From positions 3,517,648 to 3,581,647 of the forward strand of contig NC_081552.1 of NCBI RefSeq assembly GCF_963082655.1: a stretch of 64,000 nt of DNA, given 5' to 3'. The notes under the pieces were generated by a model that ran no database searches, was not told the DNA's origin, and saw only the letters and a program-made list of their open reading frames with translations. The DNA comes from Stomoxys calcitrans. Its lineage: Eukaryota; Arthropoda; Insecta; Diptera; Muscidae. This document shows positions 1-10,119 of the stretch, piece by piece. A program made the position numbers and the translations under genes. Position 1 is the first letter of the stretch, and every line of letters starts with the position of its first letter.

Positions 1-59
1 CACAGCCCACCAAATGGAAATGTAAACTAATAATAATGACAATAATATGCTCAAATGAT

Positions 60-360
60 AGTTATTTGAGACTAGAGAACGAATCTGATACATGGGGATC
101 CACCTCAGTCCCAAAAACACACCATAGCAATGTGAAGCTCAAATGAAAGAAATTTGGGGGAAGACCACAATATGACATCCATATTGGGGCGCAACATCTG
201 CAAGTCCGTCATGTTTAGCGACCATGGCAGAATTAAGGTGATTGAAAGTGGAGCACAAATTTGAAATTCAATTTGAGGCAAAATGACTGAGAGCACGTTT
301 CACCCGCAAACAGGACTTATTTACCGAGCACGGCAATAAAGAGCTCAAACAAAAGCGAAT
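60..360 (-). repeat. Degenerate 130-bp tandem array, left-edge remnant
   Basis: About two diverged monomers of the repeat that is better preserved at 11-14 kb. Shared words include GAACGAATCTGATA, GCTCAAATGAAAG, AGGACTTATTTACCGA and ACCATGGCA, in the same order and at roughly 130-bp spacing. No open frame of note. The array may continue to the left of the window. Confidence 0.6.
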
Positions 361-2784
361 GAAAAGCGTCGAGAAGACCCCATTTAGTAGCTGAAAAAGG
401 CCTAAACAAACTAAATTTTCAACCACATCCACTTACAATTGAATCCTGGACATCAAACAAGGCATCTTAAACAATCTTAACACTCTACCACGGAGCTTGT
501 TTTCCTTCAAATCTACGTTTTTCCCTTGCGGGCTCCCTTCAATACCATTTGCATTTCGCAAACAATGTTGCACAAATTAACGCTGTTTTTCGAAACAACA
601 GCAACTTAGCCAGCAACAACAGCATAAGGTAGCAGCATAGTAAATTGTTGTCTTGTCGTCAGACAAGCAATTTATAAACACAATGGAAAGCAGTTGGAAA
701 CGACGGCGGCGGACTGCTGCCAACCAACAATCAAATGTTATAAGACTCCACCATTATTGTCATCAACGTCAACCTTCTGCATCAAAGTGACTGCAATAAC
801 AAATCACACGATGAGACTATCATGTAAAAGCACCAACACCACCACCAGCAGCAGAGGGTGCATCCGCATCCTAGTGCGTCGTGGGCTTTTCGTGAAGCAC
901 ACGCAGGCGGCAAGGAATGCCATACGCCTTGCAAGCAAACTTTATGTTGTTGTGTGTCTAGAAAGAGGCTCGAACTAATTGTTAAATAAAACTGAATCAA
1001 CCAACCCAGTCCAGCTAGAGCTGGAGCTGGGCTATGCTGATGTTATTTGATGTGATGTGATGGACTGTGGCAATGTGGGCATGGGCCCACAATCTCCCAG
1101 CCTGGCTGGTTTGATTGTCTGCTTAATTCACTACAGGTAGTTACAGGCCGTGATTAATTTGAGTTATGAGTTCATATAACATTTCTCTCATCTTCCTCAT
1201 CAGCCACATCAAGTCTGGAGTCTGGGCTGGCATTAGCGTCGCATCGTCATGCCTTGTTCCCAACTAGACATTTTATATAATTTTTCATAGGCTCATTGTG
1301 GGGGTAGAAGGATTTCTATTTCTTTTGTGCTGCCAAGGAGTTTTCGATTGGGTGGCAGTGGTGATGGTGATGGTGCATCATCCATGAATGGCCGCCACAA
1401 GAATACTGACGCTGACACAAAACAACAAATAAATGAATGGACAAAAGGTTGAGAAGGCTAGCTGGCAGCTGGACCCACTGTGATGATGCGCTTGATGCCT
1501 GATTCCTGATGCGGAGGATGAGTTTTAGTTCCACAAATAAGGGCTTTTGTGCTGCTGCTGCCCAGCATGGTTATTAGTTGGGCAGAGTTGGCGACCTAAA
1601 TCAAAATAATAATTTGAAAGCCATAATTAAAAGTAAGCAAGCTAACCAACAACGTTAGCCCCACCAACCGAGCCATGACGAGGAGTGGTCTGTCTGTCTA
1701 TCCGTCTACGTTGAATTAAACGGACAAGACTTTAGAATCCTTTTAACAGAAGCCATCGAGCATAGCTGGCCGGCTTTTGTTCCTTCCTTGCGCTTGTGTT
1801 TGGTTATTTAACTCTTTCTTCTTGCTGGCATTCTCATTGCTGTGTCGTTTTTTTTTGTCGATTCTAAAGCGGTTTTTTAATAGCCACTTATTATGTTTTA
1901 AGGGGACCTGCGTCTCGTTTTTTTTGGGTTTTTGGTGTTTGCCGGGCATTGCAGTTATGAACCGTCGTTTGTCAGTTATGACAGACACTTGTCTTGCCCG
2001 AGAAATACTTCATCACCAAAGCGAAACATATGTGGTGGTGCGAAGGCCTGGCAACGCTGCGGCTGCTGGTCCTGCTGGCCAAGCCTATGGCGACACGGCT
2101 AAAGGTTGTGGCAGTGGAATGGAAGTTGAGGTTACTGCGGCTTAGTGGTGATTATGAAGCCTGAAGAGACCAAGTTTTGACTTATTCTGATTAATTTTTA
2201 TAACATTTGCTTAACAATCAAAGCGGCAGCAGCAGGACCCAAAACTTTGCCTACCTTTAATTTGAAATGGCGCTCGTCAGCAATCTTACTAACAAATGCT
2301 TGAGCTTGAGCTATTCGCAAACTGATGATTTGACGGACTGACTGACTGATTTTAAGTTTATCCCCTAACATGCTGTTTAACATGGCGTTGCTTGTATTGC
2401 TGGTTGTCATTGATGCGCCAGTCAGTGTCCACCATTCTTTTGCACTTGCCCTGTGGCGGCACTTGCCTCGACTTTTGCAAGTTGCAGCGTTACGTCGTTG
2501 ATCGTTTGTTTGTTTAATGCCGTGGGTTTGTCAAAGTAGGTGGAGTCGTTCGTTCCACATCGTCCAGTTAGTGTTTGCTGGTGCTGCTCTTTTGGCCGTC
2601 GTATGTGGCTCATAAAAATGTTTTGCATTTATAAATCATCATCTTCTGTTGAAGTACACCAAACCAAGTCATATACACGTATTTATACGTCTGAGTAAAA
2701 CCATATAACAATTGAAAGGTCTGGCTACACTTGGAAAAAATTGAGTGGAGGATCAACGATACACGTTTCATAATTGGCGAGATT
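361..2784. other. Gene-free stretch, no recognised element
   Basis: Contains short CAA, CAC and GGT/GAT runs (for example near 826-850 and 1350-1380) and T-rich tracts near 1840-1930. The reading frames here (94 and 122 codons at most) have no domain, skewed composition or repeat match. It reads as ordinary fly non-coding DNA; I see no exon I can defend. Confidence 0.5.
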
Positions 2785-2981
2785 CCATCAGTCCATCATT
2801 CCATTAAGGCGCAGGGGCAAACTTATCACATATCAAGGCGACACCACTTGTTGGAGAAGTTTTAACATGGCTGAATACCTAATAAATGTCGCCAGCATTT
2901 GTAATGGAATAACCGCAGGGGAAAAAGTTTGTACTGTTATTCACGCCGGGATATGAACCCCGTTGCGCCGCGGTGGCCTAC
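2785..2981 (-). mobile_element. tRNA-derived SINE, diverged, minus strand
   Basis: Read on the minus strand it starts GGCCACCGCGGCGCAACGGG (degenerate A box) and has a B-box-like GGTTCATATCC at 2949-2959. The usual SINE body word AAAACTTCTCC follows, then a tail with TTTGCCCCTG and CCTTAATGGAATGATGGAC. It is about 200 bp long and older than the copy at 3623. It sits beside the 130-bp array. Confidence 0.7.
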
Positions 2982-3109
2982 CTTGAAAAGTTGGCCAAAA
3001 TTTTCTGTCATTCCAAAAAATGTTCGTTCAATTTGATTTTTATTGAAAATTTCGATAGTTTGATTTTCATACAAAGTTTTGTAAAAATTGTATTTATATT
3101 GAAATTTTG

Positions 3110-3622
3110 TTCCAAATTGTCTGGTTTGGGGGTGTGATAGCCATCCACCCAATTGGCTCAGAAATAAGGTATAAGATTCGTACTCTACTCTTAAATAACT
3201 TTAATTTCAGCTCCATAATGGTCAGTAAAAAAGTCCTGTTCGGACACATTTCAGTTGAGCTCCATATTGTCATGATCGGTAAATATGTTCGGTTCGAGAG
3301 GTATTTTGGGGTGGGCGGCCACCTTAACACTTGATCCTTATAATAGGTGTCTGATACGCACTCTATCATTAAAAATCTTTCAGTTAAGTCCCATATTGCC
3401 AAGGTCAGTAAATATGAACTGCGGGGTGTGATGGGCCATCAAACACTTGGTCTCCAAAGTGGAAATCAATGTCGTTCTCTACTCCCAAATACCTGTCATT
3501 TGTGTCTCATATTGTTTTGATTGGTCTATACATCCATTTGGCAGGTTTTGGAGGTGGGACGTCACCCTACCCCAAATTTGAATAAAAATTGTTTGTTCTC
3601 AGGTTACTGTAAGAGTGCAGAA
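3110..3622 (+). repeat. 130-bp tandem array, about four monomers
   Basis: Monomers are marked by recurring words: TTCGTACTCTACTC, CTCCCAAATACC, a T-rich CATTTG word, CCCATATTG and GGTAAATATG. It is interrupted at its right end by a plus-strand SINE and resumes at about 3933. Individual monomers differ at many positions, so this is an old array and not a young satellite. Confidence 0.65.
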
Positions 3623-3790
3623 GGCCACCGTAGCGCAGAGGTTAGCATGTCCGCCTATGACGCTGAACGCCTGGGTTCGAATCCTTGCAGGAGCATCAGC
3701 AAATTTTTCAGTGGTGGTTGTCTGCTCCATTTGTCTGGCGGCATTTGTAAAAACTTCTCCCCAAAGAGGTGTAGCTCTGCGGCACGCCGC
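3623..3790 (+). mobile_element. tRNA-derived SINE, 5' part with intact promoter boxes
   Basis: The A box region TAGCGCAGAGGTTAGCATG lies at 3631-3649 and a B box GGTTCGAATCC at 3674-3684, the internal RNA polymerase III promoter of a tRNA-like head. The unrelated body AAAACTTCTCCCCAAAGAGG and GCGGCACGCCGC follow. A tRNA gene is excluded because the cloverleaf is not closed after the B box and the same body recurs at 7764 and, inverted, at 2785. The 3' third is missing: the sequence changes to a Helentron core at about 3800. Confidence 0.85.
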
Positions 3791-3799
3791 ATAAACGAT

Positions 3800-3932
3800 C
3801 CAAATAAACCGATCTTCTGATTAAATTTATTGAGCCCCTATAGGAGGCAATTGTTTCCCGATTTGTTAGAAATTTTGCACAATGACATCTATTGGATGTT
3901 GAAGACCATCTCCAACATCCAATCCAAGTACG
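3800..3932 (-). mobile_element. Helentron core scrap
   Basis: Matches the middle of the family A elements: AAACCGATCT, TTGAGCCCCTA, GGCAATT, CCGATTTGTTAGAAATTTTG, CACAATGACATCTA. Neither terminus is present. At its right edge TTGGATGTTG and CAACATCCAA form a short hairpin (3893-3923). Confidence 0.65.
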
Positions 3933-4744
3933 GCGGAAAGTGGTGCATAAAGTATATATTGTAAAATCAAATACCTTTCATTTGAGCCGCATATGCCGTA
4001 TACCATGGTTGGTAAATTTTAACTATTTGGTGGGTGTTTTGGGGAGTGAGGTGGTCGCCCAAACACTTAGCCCTGGAAATATATCAGCAACTTGCTCTAC
4101 TCTCAAATATCATTTATTTGAACCCCATATTGCCATTGGCCTCAAAATCGGATATCAAATACGTTTGCTAATCTCTAATACCTTTTATTTAAACCTCTTA
4201 CTGCAAAAGTCAGCAAATATGTCCGGTCTGGGGTATGGACCCCAAAAATTATAAACATCGAGCTCCACTCTCTTTAAGACCCAAATTGTCATGGTGAGCA
4301 AATACGTCCTATTTGCGGGTGGGATGTCGGTTAGACAGTTGGTCCCAAATGTTGATATCACATTCGTAGTCTACTCCCAATTACCTTTCATTTGAGCCCC
4401 ATATTTCCAAAGTCGAGAAACATGACCGTTTTGGGGGCTGTTTTGACGGCTGGGGCGGCCACTCAGTGACTTGGCACTGAAAATATATATCAGATTCTTC
4501 TACTTTATTTCTACTTGATTGTTCTACTTTAAAATATCTCTAATTTGAACCACAAATTGCAATGATCAGCAAATACGTCCTATTTGAGTGGTCGTATGAG
4601 GTTGGGGTGGCCCATAAACACTTTTTCTCGAATGTTGATATCTGATTCGTGCCTTTACACCCCCCTTTGGGGGGGTGCACCTAGGGGTGCCAAATATTTG
4701 TTTGTAGGTTACTATAAGAGGGCCCAAAACATTTCAGTTAAATC
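3933..4744 (+). repeat. 130-bp tandem array, about six monomers
   Basis: Continuation of the 3110 array after the SINE and Helentron interruption. Repeated words are ACCTTTCATTTGAGCC, CCATATTGCCAT, GGGTGTTTTGGGGAGTG, CAAACACTT, ATCAGATTC and CTACTCTCAAATA. It leads without a break into the conserved tail at 4745. Confidence 0.7.
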
Positions 4745-4972
4745 GCACCACCCATCTTCGAGATCTGGCGTTTCTGAAGAGTAGGGTAAGGGGGAGGGTC
4801 CGGCCCCCCTTCAGATATCAAAACATGTAGTACCCTATTTTCACAACGGGATCATTATGCACCATCTATGAAAATTTCAAAATTTCAAGAAAATCGGTTC
4901 AGCCGTTTCTGAGTCTATAAGCAACTCACAAACAAACACAAATTGATTTTTATGTATAAGAGAGACTAGCTG
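4745..4972 (+). repeat. Conserved tail module of the 130-bp array element
   Basis: Order of blocks: ATCGCACCACCCATCTTCGA, GGCGTTTCTGAAGAG, a G/C hairpin GGGGGAGGGTCCGGCCCCCC, CAGATATCAAAA, GGATCATTATGCACCATC, AAAATCGGTTCAGCCGTTTC, then CAAACAAACACAAATTGATT. The same order, inverted, is seen at 13104-13335 and 50390-50640, and partially at 18208 and 46250. No reading frame is conserved between copies. Confidence 0.75.
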
Positions 4973-5001
4973 AACCCGGCTCGCTTCGCTGCACCATATG
5001 A
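4973..5001 (+). repeat. Head motif of the array element
   Basis: ACTAGCTGAACCCGGCTCGC followed by TTCGCTGC. Similar motifs occur inverted at 12786 and in plus orientation at 60131, both next to a 130-bp array. From memory, ACTAGCTGACCCGGC-like starts are widespread at the edges of arthropod interspersed repeats; the class is not certain to me. Confidence 0.6.
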
Positions 5002-5229
5002 ATTATAACTTTATTTTCAATTACTCTTCTTTGCATTCATTATGTTACGTATATATTTTGCGGCCATATTTTTATAGAACTTTTGGACTATTGTGGAAGC
5101 ATGTCCCAGGGTAGGAGTGTTAAACAAATAATACCGAAAACAGTCAAAGGTTAGTTCCTTTATTTTATTTATTCAATTTATTCAAGTAGTGATCAACTTT
5201 GAACACACTCTGCTGTACCTCTCGCGCTC

Positions 5230-6636
5230 TTTTTATACCCTCCACCATAAGATGGGGGGTATACTAATTTCGTCATTCTGTTTGTAACTACTCGAAATAT
5301 TCGTCTGAGACCCCATAAAGTATATATATTCTTGATCGTCGTGACATTTTATGTCGATCTAGCCATGTCCGTCCGTCTGTCCGTCCGTCTGTCCGTCCGT
5401 CCGTCCGTCTGTCGAAAGCACGCTAACTTCCGAAGGAGTAAAGCTAGCCGCTTGAAATTTTGCACAAATACTTCTTGTTAGTGTAGGTCGGTTGGTATTG
5501 TAAATGGGCCATATCGGTCCATGTTTTGATATAGCGGCCATATAAACCAACAACTGTGCCAAGTATGGTTCAAATCGGTCCATAACCTGATATAGCTGCC
5601 ATATAAACCGATCTTGGGTCTTGAATTTTTGAGCCTCTAGCGTGCGCAATTCTTATCCGATTGGAATGAAATTTTGCACGACGTGTTTTGTTATTATATC
5701 CAACAACTGTGCCAAGTATGGTTTAAATCGGTTCATAACCTGATATAGCTGCCATATAAACCGATCTTGGGTCTTGACTTCTTGAGCCTCTAGAGGGCGC
5801 AATTCTTATCCGATTGGAATGGAATTTCGCACGACGTGTTTTGTTATGATACCCAACAACTGTGCTAGGTATGGTTTAAATCGGTTCATAACCTGACATA
5901 GCTGCCATATAAACCGATCTTGGGTCTTGACTTCTTGAGCCTCTAGAGGGCACAATTCTTATCCGATTTGAATGAATTTTTGCACGAAGTATTTCGTTAT
6001 GATATCCAATAACTGTGCCAAGTATGGTTCAAATCGGACCATAACCTGATATAGCTGTCGTATAAACAGATCTGGGGATTTGACTTCTTGAGCTTTTAGA
6101 GGGCGCAATTCCTATCCGATTTGGCTGAAATTTTGCATGACGTATTTTATTTTTACTTTCAACAACTGTGTCAAATAAGGTTCAAATCGGTTCATAACCT
6201 GATATAGCTGCCATATAAAACGATCTGGGATCTTGACTTCTTGACCCCTAGAGGTCGCAATTATTATCCGATATGCCTGAAATTTTGTACGACGGATCCT
6301 CTCATGACCATCAACAAACGTGTTTATTATGGTCTGAATCGGTCTATAGCCCGATACAGATCCCATATAAATCGTTCTCTCTATTTTACTTCGTGAGCCC
6401 CAATGGGCGCAATTCTTATACGAATTGGCTGAAATTTTACACAGGTCTCCAACATATAAATTAATTGTGGTCCGAACCGGACCATATCTTGATATCGTTT
6501 TAATAGCAGAGCAACTCTTTTCTTATATCCTGTTTTGCCTAAGAAGAGATGCCGGGAAAAGAACTCGACAAATGCGATCCATGGTGGAGGGTATATAAGA
6601 TTCGGCCCGGCCGAACTTAGCACGCTTTTACTTGTT
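5230..6636 (-). mobile_element. Helentron (DINE-1-like), family A, near complete, 1.4 kb
   Basis: Begins TTTTTATACCCTCCACCATA, then GTATACTAATTTCGTCATTC, the DINE-1-type block ACCCCATAAAGTATATATAT, and a (GTCC/GTCT)n tract near 5368-5413. A core of five or six diverged ~150-bp sub-repeats follows (AAACCGATCT..GGGCGCAATTCTTATCCG). It closes with TTCGGCCCGGCCGAACTTAG and CACGCTTTTACTTGTT. The subterminal sequences TATACCCTCCACCAT and ATGGTGGAGGGTATA are inverted copies, as expected of Helentron subterminal repeats. It carries no Rep/helicase and is therefore non-autonomous. Confidence 0.85.
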
Positions 6637-6884
6637 CTTTGTTCGGGTTTGCTTGGCTATTCAAATAATTTCCAATAGATGGCGCTGAATTTGTTGTTGG
6701 TGATGCTCGCTTTTGATTCCAACCACATTGTCATAATTTCGTCTATTTTTATATTCAATCGAATTTCCACTTTTTTTCGGCCCATCTAATGTCAACGTTG
6801 CGCATAAATTTGAGCACTTCAATAATAGTTGTGAAAATAATCATTATCCATTTATGATTTCAGTACAAAAACTTACGGCCTAGA

Positions 6885-7653
6885 CCACTAAATTTGTTTC
6901 CGTTTGTAAAGCATCGAAATATTCACCTGAGACCCAACAAAGTATACATGTATTTTTTTGATCGTCGTGACTTTCTAAGTCGATTTAGCCATGTCGGTCA
7001 GTCCATCTGTCGAAAGCATGATAACTTTCGAAGGGATAAAGCTAGGTGCATTAAAATATTGCACAAATACTTCCTATTAGTGTAGGTCAGCTGGGTCATA
7101 TTGGTCTATGTTTTGATATAGCTGCCATATAAACCGATTTTGGATCTGGACCTCTTAAACCCCTAAACGCCGTAATTCTTATCCGATTTGTCTTTAATTT
7201 TGTATAAACTATTTGTTATGACTTCCAACATCTGTGCTAAGTTTGGTTCCAACCGGTTTTTAACTTGATGTAGCTCGCATGTAAACCGATCTCCTAATTT
7301 GACTCTCTGAGCCTCTAGCGGGCGCAATTCTTATGTGATTTGGCTAAACAATGTTTTAACGACTTATCCTATGACCTTCCACATACGTGTCAAATATGGT
7401 CTGAATGGGTCCATAACCTGATATAGTTCCCATATGAACCGATCTCCCGATTTTAATTCTTAAGCCACTATAGGGCACAATGACAGAATTGGAATTGGTT
7501 GATAAGCTAAAATAGCTCCAATAGCTTTGAAATTTTTATCCATTATCCTTTGCTTGCCTATACAGAGATATCGGGCAAGAAAATGGCAAATGAGATCCAT
7601 GGTTGAGGGTATGTAAGATTTGGCCCGGCCGAACTTTTCCCGCTTTTACTTGT
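6885..7653 (-). mobile_element. Helentron family A, internally deleted and decayed
   Basis: Recognisable ATTCACCTGAGACCC, AAAGTATACATG, GATCGTCGTGACTTTC, AGCCATGTCGGTCAGTC and CGAAAGCATGATAACTTTCG, then about three core sub-repeats. It ends GGCCCGGCCGAACTTTTCCC and CGCTTTTACTTGTT at 7653. The TATACCC terminus is absent. The end abuts the large hairpin at 7653-7748. Confidence 0.8.
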
Positions 7654-7748
7654 TGTCACTCGATTCGTTCGCCAAGTCATCGAATACATAATTTTCCCTT
7701 CATAAAATCAGCTGTTTTCAATGACTTGGCGAACGAATCGAGTGACAA
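7653..7748. repeat. Long perfect hairpin: 28-bp arms, 40-nt loop
   Basis: Left arm 7653-7680 and right arm 7721-7748 are exact reverse complements. The arm core reads CGATTCGTTCGCCAAGTCAT on the plus strand of the left arm. The loop (7681-7720) is AT-rich and does not pair well. There is no coding potential. It could be a small inverted-repeat element or the product of a repair event. The 13-mer GTTCGCCAAGTCA recurs at 46406. Confidence 0.85.
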
Positions 7749-7763
7749 AACGAAAAAAAAAAG

Positions 7764-7830
7764 AGTGCTTATCGGCGTGCCACTTGGGCTCGACTATAAA
7801 AAGGAGGCTTCTTCACTTTGAGCTAAATTT
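7764..7830 (+). mobile_element. SINE, 3' half
   Basis: GGCGTGCCACTTGGGCTCGA, CTATAAAAAGGAGGCTTCTT and TTTGAGCTAAA match what I remember of the 3' body of the dipteran tRNA-derived SINE whose 5' part is at 3623. The tRNA-like head is missing. TATAAAAAGG here belongs to the SINE body and is not read as a host TATA box. Confidence 0.65.
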
Positions 7831-7904
7831 TCAATCAAACCCGCTCCACTAAGCTTTCGCTTTCAAGACGTAGAAAATGTCACCTCTGTAACGTAACCTA
7901 CTCT

Positions 7905-8097
7905 CCAATAGCTCTGATTCGGTGTACGTTCGTTGAGCCTTCCCTTCTAACAGTTTAACACAAACTTGGATATTCGCACTCTACTAAATAATTTTTGATC
8001 TATGACAAAGATACCCACATAAACTAACTGAAACACCTATCTTCGGTTGGGAAATTTGCAAAACATAATACAGCAAATAACCGCAACGAAATTTCTT
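7905..8097 (+). repeat. Dispersed repeat R1, copy 1
   Basis: Aligns by eye, in inverted orientation, with 40252-40462. Shared blocks in order are CCAATAGCTCTGATTC, GTGTACGTTCGTTGAGCC, TAACAGTTT, ACACAAAC, ACTCTACT, ATCTATG, GGGAAA, and AACCGCAACGAAATT. No reading frame is shared. The ATTCGCACTCTACT word resembles part of the 130-bp monomer, so R1 may be the flank of an array element. Confidence 0.75.
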
Positions 8098-8220
8098 GAC
8101 TTTATGTTTCTTTATTTTACGGACCGATAGGTTGCCATAACAAAGATAAATGCTGCATGATCAATTTTTACCACTCTGCCGTGGTGGCGTCTCCATGCAG
8201 TTGACCCTTTCGCAAACAGA

Positions 8221-8935
8221 ATAGATGGCGCTTATTAAAATGTTAGTGCTGCCATCGATAAGGGAAAGGTTTAGACTTTAACACCCAAAATGTTAATAAA
8301 ATAACTTAAAAGTTCTCCGTTCCATGTCGCCCCGGAACGTTCCATGCGCAATCACATATAAACGACTGAGAATTTGACATTCCTCCCATCTGTTAGAGCT
8401 TTTATGAACATATGTTATGAATCTATGGATTTCCTTTGTCTATGCCCATAACATTGATCATCATGTGTTAGTTGTCCTTAACTGACTACATATATGGCTA
8501 CCTGTTGAATAGACATAATTTAGCCTTCTTAAAATCAAATCAAATTCTCAGTGGTAGAGAACTAATTTGCCTGTCTTCATATTAGATGCGGTGGCGACAG
8601 TTCTTAGTAATTTAACCATATAAAACTTTTGAACATGAACGTGTTGCCCAGCAGCACGTTGTTTGGACTTGTCTAGGAAAAGAAGACTCCTTGTCGATGA
8701 GCTAAAAATGGCGGCCACCTTGACGTAAGGTATGCAACTGCTCCTTACACACTGAACGTCATAAATTTAGGGCTACGGCGGCAGTGTCCTGTTAGGTCAT
8801 TATAATTGATCAACTGTTTGAGGTGAGGTGGTCCGCTAGATATATGAGCAGAATGAAGATACCATATTCGCAGTCCACAACCTTGTACTTTGAATTTAAC
8901 TCCATTATGGTTAAATATTTCTCTCAGTGCACCCC
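8221..8935 (+). repeat. Dispersed repeat R2, copy 1
   Basis: Direct counterpart of 45063-45590. Shared blocks include TGTTAGTGCTGC, TAACATTGATC, AAATCAAATCAA, GAACTAATTTGCC, TGCGGTGGCGA, GTGTTGCCCAGCAGC, GATGAGCTAAA, AGTGTCCTGTTAGG and ATTCGCAATCCACAACC-like words. It starts near a GATGGCGCT word. No significant reading frame. The other copy lies between two 130-bp arrays; this one is not in an array. Confidence 0.8.
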
Positions 8936-10119
8936 AATCACCGGCCAGTTACCTAACCACACATCTTGGTAAGGCTTCTCATGTGTTTAGTGCTAACCAG
9001 GTATTAATTTGGTCAAATGGTTTCTCAAGAATTTCTTTGGCGTTGTTAAAAAAGCATTTTAATTTTTTAATTTGGTATTCATTAAGCTCGACATATGTGT
9101 CTGGAACTGGGATATAAATATGAACGGCTGACTGACTGGCTGACCGAAACACTGGATGGATGAGGGACTGGACTCCGCTTCTTCTTCCCAAATGCAACGA
9201 CAGGGCACAAGCAATTAAATGCTGCTGTTTCATTTCATTCAAATTGAAGGGTTTTATGAAATGAAAGAGCAAATGTCCATGGCAGCATGAAGTGAAATGA
9301 AATGAAATCCCAATCCCAAGACCCGACAATTGCTAGGTGGAACATGTCATAAATGCAACACACAAAGGGAGTAACCACAGAAATGGCCCATAGTTGTGCG
9401 TTCATACGGAGGTTATTTCCCAGCATCAAACAACTTTGTTTGCTTTTGGGAGACTGTGAGTACTTTGATGGACCCACCCATGCCGGGCTTACGCCCATTC
9501 TCTTAAGTGGAAAGTTCCCCATAACCAACCATGCGACCGACCACCTGGGAAATGCCAATAAAATGTCGAGCAGTCCTTTCAAAGATTTTTCGAATCAATC
9601 TCTGATCGAACACAGAAGACACGTTGCTATTGGCCTTAATACCAACAATTAATCATAACTGTGATGTCGGATTGTTGTTCTCTGATTTTCTTCAGTTTTG
9701 GTTTTCTCTTTTTCGATCCTTTAGGTTTGTGGTTCTTTGTTTTGTAATCGAACCAATTTTAACAATTTGACAGGCATTTATTGGCATATTATAAACCAAC
9801 TGCAAACAACAACAACCACAGACAGCGACATCCTTCATGGCTTACTAACTAACAATAATGGCAAAAGCCTCCAACTCCCAACCAACTTTGCAACTATCTG
9901 AACAAACTGTGATGACGATCGAACAGCACGAAGGTATTTAGGGTGAAAAATTGATTTTTTGATGGATAATATCGAGGGAGTGATGGAATTTCGAAAGATC
10001 TGTAATCTAATGCCAACAAGAACAAAGACTAAACACTTAAGAAAAAATAACAAAAAAAATTTTACTTTTTACAAAGATTTTCTAAAAATTGGATTTTAAA
10101 ATATGTGAACAAGAAATTT
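8936..10119. other. Gene-free stretch
   Basis: Contains a GAAATGAAATGAAAT-type simple run near 9287-9308 and scattered CAA runs. Overlapping frames of about 100-116 codons at 8979-9652 on both strands show no recognisable domain. Nothing else supported. Confidence 0.45.

Noticed and set aside
3623..3700. Possible tRNA gene (A and B boxes)
   Set aside because: The acceptor stem is not closed after the B box, and the downstream body belongs to a SINE seen elsewhere in the window.
5359..5649. Frame with a TDGQTDGQTDG repeat protein
   Set aside because: It is the translation of the Helentron GTCC/GTCT tract and core, not a gene.
7783..7800. TATAAAAAGG as a host TATA box
   Set aside because: It belongs to the body of the SINE.
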